This document shows, one piece after another, positions 16,915 through 33,003 of a stretch of DNA of 64,000 bases. Position 1 is the stretch's first letter, and each line of letters opens with the position of its first letter. The position numbers and the translations under genes were made by a program. The DNA is from Deinococcus terrestris (GTDB lineage Bacteria > Deinococcota > Deinococci > Deinococcales > Deinococcaceae): NCBI RefSeq assembly GCF_009377345.1, contig NZ_WBSL01000003.1, positions 66,001-130,000 on the forward strand. The letters run 5' to 3'. A model generated the notes under the pieces. That model worked only from the letters and a program-made list of their open reading frames with translations. It was not told where the DNA came from and searched no databases.

Positions 16915-17853
16915 TCAGGCGTGCAGCGCGTCCCGGTCCTCGCACGGCTGCCCCTCCGCCTCGGGTTGCAGGGTCACGTGCGTAAGGTGGTGGCGCTCGC
17001 GCAGGGTCCGACGGGCACGCGCCAGGACCTCGGTGACCTCCACCCCGCCTGCCACCTCCACATGGGCCGTCAACACCGGCTGCCCCGCCGTGATCGCCCA
17101 CACATGCAGGTCGTGGACGCCCCGCACCCCCGGCACACTGCCCAGTGTGGCCCGCACCGCCCGCACGTCCAGGCCCTTGGGGGCTCCCTCCAGCAGCACG
17201 TTCAGGCTGTCGAGCAGCAGGCCCCACGCGCTGCGCAGGATCAGCAGGCCGATCAGGGCGCTCACGAGGGGATCGGCCACCGTCCACCCGGTTCCCAGCA
17301 CCAGCAGCGAGGCGACGATTGCCCCCACCGACCCCAGCAGGTCGCCCAGCACGTGCAGAAAGGCCCCGCGCACATTCAGGCTGTCCCGCTGCCCCCCATG
17401 CAGGACGGCGGCGCTCACGAGGTTGGCGACCAGCCCGGCCACCGCGACCGCCAGCATGACCCCGCCCTGCACCTCGGGCGGGTCGGACAGGCGCCCGTAG
17501 GCCTCCCACAGAATCCACAGCGTGAGCAGCAGCAGCGCCGCCGCGTTCACGAAGGCCGCCAGAATCTCCACCCGGTAGAAGCCGTAGGTCCGCTCCGGGG
17601 TCGCCGGGCGGCGGGCGAAGCGCACCGCGAAGAGGCTCAGCGCCAGCGCCGCCACATCGGACGCCATATGCCCCGCGTCGGAGAGCAGGGCCAGGCTCCC
17701 TGATACCAACCCCCCGATGATCTCCACCACCATGAAGGTCGCCGTGACCCCCAGCGCGATACCCAGCCGCCGCGCATCGGCCCCATGCCCGTGGCTGTGG
17801 CCGTGCCCAGCGTGGTCATGCGGGTGATCGTGGTTGTGGGAATGGACGCTCAT
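16915..17853 (-). CDS. Cation diffusion facilitator, zinc-type (CzcD/ZitB-like)
   Basis: 312-aa six-helix metal/proton antiporter. It starts with a His/Asp-rich metal-binding tail (HNHDHPHDHAGHGHSHGHG), has the transport-site motifs SDAGHMASD in helix II and HVLGDLLGS in helix V, and a C-terminal cytoplasmic ferredoxin-like domain (RAVRATLGSVPGVRGVHDLHVW). The HxxxD plus SDxxHxxSD pattern favours Zn2+ (possibly Cd/Co) efflux. ATG 17853 has GGAGG 6 nt upstream. Confidence 0.92.
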   Translation of the reverse strand: MSVHSHNHDHPHDHAGHGHSHGHGADARRLGIALGVTATFMVVEIIGGLVSGSLALLSDAGHMASDVAALALSLFAVRFARRPATPERTYGFYRVEILAAFVNAAALLLLTLWILWEAYGRLSDPPEVQGGVMLAVAVAGLVANLVSAAVLHGGQRDSLNVRGAFLHVLGDLLGSVGAIVASLLVLGTGWTVADPLVSALIGLLILRSAWGLLLDSLNVLLEGAPKGLDVRAVRATLGSVPGVRGVHDLHVWAITAGQPVLTAHVEVAGGVEVTEVLARARRTLRERHHLTHVTLQPEAEGQPCEDRDALHA

Positions 17854-18021
17854 CGGGCCTCCGGGGGTGGGGGAGACGGGGGCGGACCGGGACAGGCTAG
17901 CGCAGGTGCCCGCCGTGCCGACGGTTGGCTCCGAAATCGGAAGGACAGTGAACCACCGGAATGCACCCCCGAGGTGCAGCAGCAAAAGGAAAAACCCCGT
18001 CCCAGAGGGAGCGGGGCTTGG

Positions 18022-18102
<81 letters not shown>

Positions 18103-18169
18103 CGTGGCGCGTGCCGTTTCCGGCGCGAGAGGGAGAGTAACACGGGTTCCGGCGTTTTGCAAGAGAAGC

Positions 18170-18700
18170 TCAGGCCTGTGCCCCACCCGGCATGATCGTC
18201 CCCGGATTCACCCCCAGGCGGTCGAGGGCCGCCTGCCAGCGTTCCTCGGCGGGCACGTCCCAGATCAGCCCCGGCATGTCCTGCTCGACCCACAGCCAGG
18301 TGCCCTCGCGGGCTTCTTCGGTGAGCTGGCCCGCGCTCCAGCCCGAGTAGCCCAGCAGCAGCATGTAGGGCTGGTCCGAGGCCATCACCGCGTGCAGCAC
18401 GTCCAGGCTGCTGGTCACGTACAGACCGGGGGCCAGCCGCACCTCGCCGGGCAGGTTCAGCGCTTCCCGGTACAGGCACCAGCCCACGCCCGGCTCGACC
18501 GGGCCGCCCGCCCAGGCGGTGCCCGCCCCGGTGGTGGGGGCATCGGGCAGCAGTTCGGCCACGCTCTGGGTCAGGGGCGCGTTGACGAGCAGGCCCATCG
18601 CGCCCGACCCGTCGTGTTCCAGCAACAGGATCACGGCGCCCTCAAAGGCGCTGCCGCGCAGATGGGGGCTGGCGACCAGGAACGTCAGCGGGACGGTCAT
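18170..18700 (-). CDS. AlgH/YqgE-family (UPF0301) protein
   Basis: 176-aa soluble protein with the family features: FLVASPHLRGSAFEGAVILLLEHDGSGAMGL at the N-terminus, GGPVEPGVGWCLY in the middle and LLLGYSGWSAGQLTEE near residue 120. The biochemical role of UPF0301 proteins is unsettled. TATCCT (complement of 18707-18712) lies 6 nt before the ATG at 18700, so it is probably translated from a leaderless message. Confidence 0.9.
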   Translation of the reverse strand: MTVPLTFLVASPHLRGSAFEGAVILLLEHDGSGAMGLLVNAPLTQSVAELLPDAPTTGAGTAWAGGPVEPGVGWCLYREALNLPGEVRLAPGLYVTSSLDVLHAVMASDQPYMLLLGYSGWSAGQLTEEAREGTWLWVEQDMPGLIWDVPAEERWQAALDRLGVNPGTIMPGGAQA

Positions 18701-18747
18701 GGAGTCAGGATAGTGGGCCGCAGGCGCGACGGGTCATGACGCAGAAA

Positions 18748-18777
18748 CCTCCCGCCACCGGGGAGGTGGGCGGGAGG
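18748..18777 (-). terminator. Terminator of lon
   Basis: CCTCCCGCCAC pairs with GTGGGCGGGAGG (one extra G) 20 bp after the lon stop. On the minus strand the stem is followed by TTTCTG. Confidence 0.65.
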
Positions 18778-18796
18778 CTGAGAAAGGGGAGAGGCT

Positions 18797-21262
<2,466 letters not shown>

Positions 21263-21329
21263 GAAGGCTCCTTTGTGACGCCCGAGATGACTCTGAAGAG
21301 GGGTCTCTGGCGAGAGTGTTGCCAGGAAA

Positions 21330-21350
21330 CTTGAGTGCAACTATATCAAC
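21330..21350. promoter_or_regulatory. Candidate HspR (HAIR-like) operator upstream of lon
   Basis: CTTGAGT (21330-21336), 7 nt, TATCAAC (21344-21350). The HAIR consensus bound by HspR is CTTGAGT-N7-ACTCAAG; this site has one perfect half and 4/7 in the other, with the correct spacing, about 70-90 bp upstream of lon. The remaining ~250 bp to the esterase start hold no other gene. Confidence 0.5.
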
Positions 21351-21514
21351 TTTCCAGGGAGGGGGCAAGCCCTGAACCGCCGGGGCAGAGGGGAGCTAGA
21401 GCCCGTCCACCACGCCGAAATCCTACCCCCGCCCGCCTGACAGCGGCCTCACGGGGAGCTGAAGCGGCCTTCATGGGAAGTGTGGGCATGGAAGGGGTGG
21501 GCATACTGGGGGTC

Positions 21515-22584
21515 ATGCCCCGCGTCTTCTTCCGGCTCCGCGCCCCGTCTCCCGCGCCGGGGGCCACTCTTTTCCTGACCGGGACACACCGGGGCTGGAG
21601 CGACGAGCCGCAGGGCTGGACCTTCGCCCCGGACGGCACGCTCGCCGCCGAGTTGCCCCAGGGAGCGCTGCTGAACGTGAAGGTGCGGGCGCTGAGACCA
21701 GACGGCACCGTCACCGAGGAGGGGGACGCCTGGGGAGGCCGTGCTCCAGCCCACCGGCTCGTCGTGCGCGGCGACACCACCCTCGACCTCCCGGTGGCGG
21801 GCTGGCAGGACGGGCAGGGGGGTCAGAGCCGTCCTACCCGCAGCGCTCCCCCGCGCGAGACGGTCACGCTGGCAGCCCCCTGGGGCGAGCAACCCGTGCG
21901 GCTGTGGTGGCCGGAAGACGCCGGGGAAGACCTGCCGATGCTGATCCTGCACGACGGACAGAACGTGTTCGACGAGGGGCCGACCTTCGCGGGCGAGAGC
22001 TGGGACGCGGCGGGGGCCGCTCAGGCATTGGCCGACGCGGGCCTGCCCTGCCTTATCGCTGCCCTCCCCGTGAACGAGGAACGCAGCCGCCGCTACGTGC
22101 CTTTCGCCTTCGAGATGAACGGCTTCGCGTCCGGTGCGGACGAGTACGCGGACTGGCTGCGCGGCGCCTTGCTGCCGCATCTGCGTGGGCGCTTCGGACC
22201 CGTAGGACCGGAACGGGTCGCGCTCGCCGGGTCCTCCTTTGGCGGGCTGATCACCGCCTACGCGGGGCTGCGCGATCCCAGTACCTACGGCACCCTCGGC
22301 GTATTCAGCCCCGCAATCTGGCCCGCCGACCACGCCTTCCTGCGCTGGCTTGAGGGCAGAAGCGACCCCCAGGCCCGCGTGTGGCTCGACATGGGCGACC
22401 ACGAGGGCGACACCGTGGAGAGTGCCGCCGCCCTCGTCGCCCTGACCCACGACCTCGCCGCCCGGCTCCGCCCGGTGGTGCGGGAAGTGCGGGTCACGGT
22501 GGGAGAGGGCCACTGGCACGACGAGGAGGCGTGGCGGGCGCGGCTGCCGGGGTTCCTGCGCTGGTGGTTGGAAGGGCTGGGCGG

Positions 22585-22588
<4 letters not shown>
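21515..22588 (+). CDS. Esterase (alpha/beta hydrolase, esterase-D/enterochelin-esterase type)
   Basis: 357-aa protein. The N-terminal ~100 residues look like an E-set/glycogen-binding-like beta domain (RVFFRLRAPSPAPGATLFLTG, GWSDEPQGWTF). The C-terminal hydrolase has LILHDGQNVFDEG, nucleophile elbow ALAGSSFGGLI (Ser ~235), an acid in WLDMGDHEGD and a final His in VGEGHWHDEEAW. Substrate unknown. Start ATG 21515 (GGGGG upstream); two in-frame ATGs 27 and 42 bases earlier are possible. Its stop TAG overlaps the stop of the convergent acyl-CoA dehydrogenase in a shared CTAG. Confidence 0.82.
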
Positions 22589-23727
<1,139 letters not shown>

Positions 23728-23761
23728 AGGTGGGCCTAGGGTAGCGTCTAGAAGCGGCCCG

Positions 23762-23996
23762 GCTTGCAGGCTCCGCAGGTTTTTCTCTCGACTGGGTGCA
23801 AAATGCCTGTGCCAGAACTGGAGAGTTGGAGTTGCCATCGGCTGAACATCTCCGATCCTCTTCCCCTGCGGGACTCGTAGAACTGCTTGCAGAGAGGGCC
23901 TCACGCAGTGAGGGTTGAGGGGACGTGCGACCACCCCAGCCGCCCACCCAGGGCCAACGGCCGCGTTGAGATCGGTAGGGATAAAAGCCTGCAAGC
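23762..23996. repeat. 235-bp region bounded by an 11-bp perfect inverted repeat
   Basis: GCTTGCAGGCT at 23762-23772 is repeated exactly in inverted form at 23986-23996. The interior has no ORF; it contains a degraded form of the GAGAGGG...GTGAGGG repeat near 23890-23922. Possible MITE-like remnant in the 337-bp gap before the tRNA operon. No target duplication could be recognised. Confidence 0.4.
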
Positions 23997-24008
23997 TACG
24001 AAGATAGA

Positions 24009-24037
24009 TTGACATCCCGCCCCGCCGCGTCTAAGCT
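24009..24037 (+). promoter_or_regulatory. Promoter of the tRNA-His/tRNA-Leu operon
   Basis: Perfect TTGACA (24009-24014), 17-nt spacer, TAAGCT (24032-24037). The predicted start is ~24044, about 20 nt before tRNA-His. It has the best -35 box in the window, as expected for a stable-RNA operon. Confidence 0.82.
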
Positions 24038-24064
24038 GTGTGGGCCTGCGAAAGCGGTGCGTGC

Positions 24065-24142
<78 letters not shown>

Positions 24143-24196
24143 CTTTCCCCCGGACCCTGCCCAGTGGCGAGGTTCGGGGTGTTTTTTAGCGTGTGC

Positions 24197-24283
<87 letters not shown>

Positions 24284-24292
24284 CAGGTGACT

Positions 24293-24313
24293 TCCCCCTG
24301 CCTCGGCGGGGGA
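24293..24313 (+). terminator. Terminator of the tRNA operon
   Basis: TCCCCC (24293-24298) pairs with GGGGGA (24308-24313), followed by TTTCGCTTT, 11 nt after the CCA end of tRNA-Leu. Confidence 0.65.
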
Positions 24314-24355
24314 TTTCGCTTTGGCCGGGCCTCTTTGCGCTTGCGGTCGGCTCCC

Positions 24356-24376
24356 CTCGCGCGAAAGGTGCGCGAG
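24356..24376. promoter_or_regulatory. Perfect 7-7-7 inverted repeat upstream of tig
   Basis: CTCGCGC (24356-24362), 7 nt, GCGCGAG (24370-24376), ending 4 bp before a TATGAT -10-like hexamer (24381-24386). The geometry suits a repressor site or an RNA hairpin early in the tig leader. The 150 bp from there to the tig start hold no gene. Confidence 0.35.
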
Positions 24377-24538
24377 GCTCTATGATGCGCGGCGGCATGC
24401 CGCGTGCCCGCAGCCGCGCCGCAGTTTTCGCGGGGTGCACGTGGCCGCAGACAACACACGAGGACTCCGCCTCCTCCCGCGTGCACGTGGGCAACTGCGC
24501 GAGCGCCGGGAGCAGGGGCGGCCGAACAGAGGAGAGCT

Positions 24539-25951
24539 ATGGCAGAGCTGATTAGCAAGGAAGGCAACAAGGTGCAGTTTCAGGTGGCGGTGCCCGCCGC
24601 CGAGGTCAACCGCGCCTACGAACAGGTGTGGGCGGGCCTCGCGCGGGACGTGCGCGTGCCTGGCTTCCGCCCCGGCAAGGCGCCGCGCAAGGTGCTCGAA
24701 GGCCGCGTGGGCAAGGGCTACGTCGAGCAGGAAGTGCGCGACCGCCTGCTTCAGTCCCACTACCCGCAGGCCGCCCGCGAGCTGAAGCTCAACCTCGTCG
24801 ACGCGCAGATCGACCCCGGCGCCCTCCAGAGCGGCCAGAGCTTCACCTTCACGGTGCGCGGCGAGACGTACCCCGAAGTCACCCTGGGTGACTGGCGCTC
24901 GGCGCAGCTCACGGCGGCGGCCCCCGAGATCACCGACGAGGTGCTGGAGCGCACCCTCTCCGACCTTCAGGAGCGCAACGCGACCTTCCAGACCGTGGAG
25001 CGTCCCATCGAGGCGACCGACCAGGTCACCATCGAGGAACTCGGCGAGGGCGAGGGCGGGTCCTACCCCGTCTACCTCGACGTGGCCGAGGCGCACGTGC
25101 GCGACGCCCTGATCGGCAAGAACGTAGGCGACGAGGTCGAGATCACCGTGCCCGCGCACAGTCACGGCGACCATGAGCACCCCGAGCACACCGTCCGGGT
25201 GCGGGTGCAGGGCGTGCAGACCAAGCAGCTTCAGGAACTGGGCGACGAGTTCGCCAAGTCGCTGAACTTCGAGTCGCTGGAGCGCCTGCGCACCGACCTG
25301 AAGGCCGAGCTGGAGCGCCGCGCCCGTCAGGAGGGCGACGCCGCCCGCCGCGAGGAGTTCATCGAGCACCTCGTCTCCGGGATGCAGGCCGAGATTCCCC
25401 AGGCGCTGCTCGACCGCCGCCGCGACGCGATGCTCGAGGAGATCAAGGACGACCTCGGCCGCCAGGGCGTGAAGTGGGGCGAGTACGAGACCTTCATGCA
25501 GGAGCAGGGCAAGCTCGACGAGTTCATGGGTGACCTCGCCAAGAACGCCGAGAGCCGCGTTCGCCGCGATCTGGCCCTCGAGCGCCTCGCCGAGGACCTG
25601 AACGTGCAGGTCAGCGACGCCGAGTTCAGCCAGACCATGACCGCGCTCGCGCAGGCCAACAACCTGACCCCCCAGCAGCTTCAGAGCCAGCTCGGGCCGA
25701 ACGGCATCAACGCCTACTACATCAGCATGGTGCGCGAGCGCGGCCTCCAGCAGGCGCTTGCCGGGCTGACGGCGGGCGAGTCGGCGCAAGAGGCTGGGAG
25801 CACCGCCGAGGCCAGCCAGCAGGACGGCGAAGGAACGACCGGCGAGGCCGCCGAGGGCACGCAGACCGACGGCGAGGGCGGCACCGAGCAGGGCGCGGCC
25901 CAGCAGGACGCGACCGGCGCGGCTGAGGGCCAGACCGAGAAGTCGGAATAA
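24539..25951 (+). CDS. tig: Trigger factor (ribosome-associated chaperone)
   Basis: 470-aa ribosome-bound folding chaperone/prolyl isomerase. The N-terminal ribosome-binding domain carries the signature RVPGFRPGKAPRKVLEGRVG (~38-57; usually GFRxGKxP). The FKBP-like domain (~155-240) has a His-rich loop HSHGDHEHPEH. The C-terminal helical arms follow to ~415. The last ~55 residues are a low-complexity acidic Gly/Gln/Glu tail that is not part of the usual family. ATG 24539 has GAGGAG 6 nt upstream. It ends in a very strong terminator. Confidence 0.95.
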   Translation: MAELISKEGNKVQFQVAVPAAEVNRAYEQVWAGLARDVRVPGFRPGKAPRKVLEGRVGKGYVEQEVRDRLLQSHYPQAARELKLNLVDAQIDPGALQSGQSFTFTVRGETYPEVTLGDWRSAQLTAAAPEITDEVLERTLSDLQERNATFQTVERPIEATDQVTIEELGEGEGGSYPVYLDVAEAHVRDALIGKNVGDEVEITVPAHSHGDHEHPEHTVRVRVQGVQTKQLQELGDEFAKSLNFESLERLRTDLKAELERRARQEGDAARREEFIEHLVSGMQAEIPQALLDRRRDAMLEEIKDDLGRQGVKWGEYETFMQEQGKLDEFMGDLAKNAESRVRRDLALERLAEDLNVQVSDAEFSQTMTALAQANNLTPQQLQSQLGPNGINAYYISMVRERGLQQALAGLTAGESAQEAGSTAEASQQDGEGTTGEAAEGTQTDGEGGTEQGAAQQDATGAAEGQTEKSE

Positions 25952-25967
25952 CACCGTCCACACGCGC

Positions 25968-25997
25968 GGGGGGCACGTCCACAGGGACGTGCCCCCC
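25968..25997 (+). terminator. Terminator of tig
   Basis: Perfect 13-bp stem GGGGGGCACGTCC / GGACGTGCCCCCC with a 4-nt loop (ACAG), followed by GCCTTTT. Confidence 0.9.
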
Positions 25998-26034
25998 GCC
26001 TTTTGACTGCCGCCACAACACTGCACTCGATTCA

Positions 26035-26063
26035 TTGAACGGCTGTTCAAAGAATGCTAGCGT
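26035..26063 (+). promoter_or_regulatory. fabH promoter with overlapping operator palindrome
   Basis: TTGAAC (26035-26040) as -35, 17-nt spacer, TAGCGT (26058-26063) as -10, then 6 nt to the fabH ATG, so the message should be leaderless. A perfect inverted repeat TTGAAC-GGCT-GTTCAA (26035-26050) covers the -35 and half the spacer, ideal for a repressor controlling the whole fab operon. Confidence 0.65.
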
Positions 26064-26069
26064 CGGCCC

Positions 26070-27121
<1,052 letters not shown>

Positions 27122-27125
<4 letters not shown>

Positions 27126-28051
27126 AGATCGCCGCTCTCTTTCCCGGCCAGGGGTCGCACGCGGTCGGCATGGGCGCAGACCTGGCCGCCGCCTTTCCCG
27201 AGGCCGGGGCCGTCTACGCCGAGGCCGAGGCCACCCTGCCCGGCCTGCGCGGCCTGATCGAGACGGGGCCACTGGAAGACCTCACCCTGACCGCCAACCA
27301 GCAACCCGCCCTCGTGGCCGCGTCCGTCGCGGCCTTCCGGGCATGGCAGGCGCAGACGGGGCTGACTCCAGCCTTTGCGGCGGGACACTCGCTGGGCGAG
27401 TACTCGGCGCTGGTGGCCGCTGGGACGCTGAGCCTCGCGGACGCGCTGCGCCTGACCCGCAGGCGGGGCGAACTGATGCAGGCGGCCGTCCCCGTCGGCG
27501 CCGGAGCCATGAGCGCGGTGATGGGCGACCCGGACGTGGTGCGCGAGGTCTGCGTCACGACCCCCGGTATCGTCCAGCCTGCCAACTACAACGCGCCCAC
27601 CCAGACGGTGATTTCGGGAGAGAAGGCCGCCGTGGACGCCGCCGCTGCCGAACTGAAGGCGCGGGGCCTCAAGGCCATTCCCCTCAAGGTGAGTGCGCCC
27701 TTCCACTGCGACCTGATGGCCCCGGCGCGGGAGGGGCTGACGCCCGACCTCCACGCGACCGCCTTCGGACCGCTCGCCTTCCCGGTCTACGCCAACGTGA
27801 CCGCCGGGGCCAACACCGACCCCGCCGCCCTGTCCGACCTCCTCGCCCGCCAGATCACTGGGAGCGTGCGCTGGGTCGAGACGGTTCAGGCCCTGGCCGA
27901 CGCCGGGGCCGAGGTCTTCGTGGAGTTTGGCCCTGGCACAGTGTTGACCGGCCTGGTAAAGCGCATCCTGCCCGACGTCCGGACGCTGAACGTGGGCACC
28001 GCCGAGCAGGTGAGGGGCTTCCAGCTCCCCGCGCCCATCCCCCAGTCCTAA
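27122..28051 (+). CDS. fabD: Malonyl-CoA:ACP transacylase
   Basis: 309-aa transferase that loads malonyl groups onto ACP. Motifs: FPGQGSHAVGMG at the N-terminus, the nucleophile GHSLGEYSAL (Ser90) and His195 in VSAPFHCDLM. GTG start overlapping the fabH stop (GTGA), so translation is coupled. Confidence 0.95.
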
Positions 28052-28103
28052 CCCTTTACGGCGGGCCGCCTGTCGTGGGCGGCTGGCCGCTTTCAGGAGA
28101 CCC

Positions 28104-28871
28104 ATGACCGATCCTCAACCGCAGCCCACCCCCTCCCCGCGCGTCGCCCTTGTCACCGGCTCCAGCCGGGGCCTGGGCCGCGCAATGGCCCTCTCGCTCG
28201 CCCGTGCGGGCTTCAGCGTGGCCGTCCACTACGGCCGCAACCAGGCGGAAGCCGAGAAGGTCGCCGAGGAGATTCGCGCCCTCGGCGTACCCGCGCAGGT
28301 CTTCGGCGCCGACCTCTCCACCCCCGCCAACGCCAGCAGGCTTGTCGAGGACGTGATCAAGACGATGGGCCGCCTCGACGTGCTCGTCAACAACGCGGGC
28401 ATCACGCGGGATACCCTCGCCATCCGCATGAAGGACGAGGACTGGCAGGCCGTCATCGACACCAACCTCGGCAGCGCCTTTGCCGCCAGCCGCGCGGCCA
28501 TCAAGCACATGATGCGGGCGCGGGCGGGACGGATCATCAACATCGCGTCCGTCGTCGGGCTGATGGGCAACCCCGGTCAGGCCAACTACGTCGCCAGCAA
28601 GGCGGGCCTGATCGGGCTGACCAAGGCGCTCGCCAAGGAGTACGGCGGGCGCGGGATCACCGTGAACGCGGTCGCCCCCGGCTTTATCGAGTCGGACATG
28701 ACGGCCGGGCTGCCCGAGGAGGTGCAGAAGACCTACCTGGGCGGCATTCCGCTGGGGCGCTTCGGCCAGCCGGAGGAAGTCGCCGCGCTCGTCACCTTCC
28801 TCGCCTCGGACGCCGCCGGGTATGTCACCGGGCAGGTCATCGGGGTGGACGGCGGGTTATACCCCCACTGA
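28104..28871 (+). CDS. fabG: 3-oxoacyl-ACP reductase
   Basis: 255-aa NADPH-dependent short-chain dehydrogenase that reduces 3-ketoacyl-ACP. Cofactor motif TGSSRGLGRAMA (~18-29), NNAG (~97), and catalytic Ser in NIASVVGLMG and Tyr-xxx-Lys in NYVASKAGLIG. ATG 28104 has AGGAG 7 nt upstream, 52 bp after fabD. The fab context supports FabG over a generic SDR. Confidence 0.95.
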   Translation: MTDPQPQPTPSPRVALVTGSSRGLGRAMALSLARAGFSVAVHYGRNQAEAEKVAEEIRALGVPAQVFGADLSTPANASRLVEDVIKTMGRLDVLVNNAGITRDTLAIRMKDEDWQAVIDTNLGSAFAASRAAIKHMMRARAGRIINIASVVGLMGNPGQANYVASKAGLIGLTKALAKEYGGRGITVNAVAPGFIESDMTAGLPEEVQKTYLGGIPLGRFGQPEEVAALVTFLASDAAGYVTGQVIGVDGGLYPH

Positions 28872-28973
28872 CGCGGGACGCGGGCAGAGGTTGAACCCCG
28901 TCCAGGCATGTCGGCACAGGGGGGAAGCGCGTGTACACTGGCGCGAGACTTCAGGTTCAAGGAGGAACAGAGC

Positions 28974-29204
<231 letters not shown>

Positions 29205-29290
29205 GCGCGGGCATCGGGGCCGGGGAAGGCTTGCGGGAAACCGTGGCCCTGCCCGGCTCCTCCCTTGACCCCCAGGGGAGAGGAGGCAGC

Positions 29291-30535
<1,245 letters not shown>

Positions 30536-30584
30536 ACGCGGTCTAAGTTCCTCCAGCCGTTAAATTCAGCCTCCATCTGGAACA

Positions 30585-32765
<2,181 letters not shown>

Positions 32766-32782
32766 GGTCAGGGGAAAAGAAA

Positions 32783-32810
32783 ACGGACGCCTCCGAGGTG
32801 GGGCGTCCGT
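32783..32810. terminator. Bidirectional terminator between ppk1 and the peptide gene
   Basis: Perfect 9-bp stem ACGGACGCC (32783-32791) / GGCGTCCGT (32802-32810). The right side is followed by AAGAGTTTT, and on the minus strand by TTTCTTTTCCCC, so it can end both converging transcripts. Confidence 0.85.
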
Positions 32811-32840
32811 AAGAGTTTTGAGAGAGAGGAAAGGGAAGGA

Positions 32841-32981
32841 TCAGAGGACGCCGTAGTCGTTGGCCCCTTCAACTTTGACGGGCTGCTTCAAAACGCCGTA
32901 GTCGTTGGCCCCTGCCTGAGCGACCGAGATACCGAGAGCTGCCAGAACCGCCAGGACCTTCACGATTTTTTTCAGGGACAT
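32841..32981 (-). CDS. Small secreted repeat peptide (candidate signalling pro-peptide)
   Basis: 46-aa ORF. Residues 1-23 form a textbook signal peptide: MSLKKIVK (basic), VLAVLAALGISV (hydrophobic), AQA (signal-peptidase I site). The remaining 23 residues contain GANDYGVL twice (24-31 and 39-46, the second ending exactly at the stop), separated by KQPVKVE. The repeat is also identical in DNA over 21 bp (32848-32868 and 32893-32913). TACAAT (complement of 32988-32993) lies 6 nt upstream of ATG 32981, a leaderless start. It diverges from the TPR-BTAD regulator with 22 bp between start codons, so it is probably a secreted signal sensed by that regulator. I know no described family for it. A structural or antimicrobial peptide is the alternative. 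Confidence 0.8.
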   Translation of the reverse strand: MSLKKIVKVLAVLAALGISVAQAGANDYGVLKQPVKVEGANDYGVL

Positions 32982-32985
32982 GGCG

Positions 32986-32993
32986 GTATTGTA
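32986..32993. promoter_or_regulatory. Overlapping divergent -10 boxes between peptide and regulator
   Basis: TATTGT (32987-32992, plus strand, 11 nt before the regulator ATG) and TACAAT (32993-32988, minus strand, 6 nt before the peptide ATG) occupy the same bases. No good -35 is visible for the peptide gene; its expected position lies inside the regulator's first codons. The two promoters should compete, and an activator may be needed. Confidence 0.5.
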
Positions 32994-33003
32994 ACCACAA
33001 GCG

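Noticed and set aside
28891..28960. TTGAAC and GTTCAA half-sites flanking the acpP promoter, echoing the fabH palindrome
   Set aside because: Six-base half-sites are expected many times by chance in 64 kb; no full palindrome is present.
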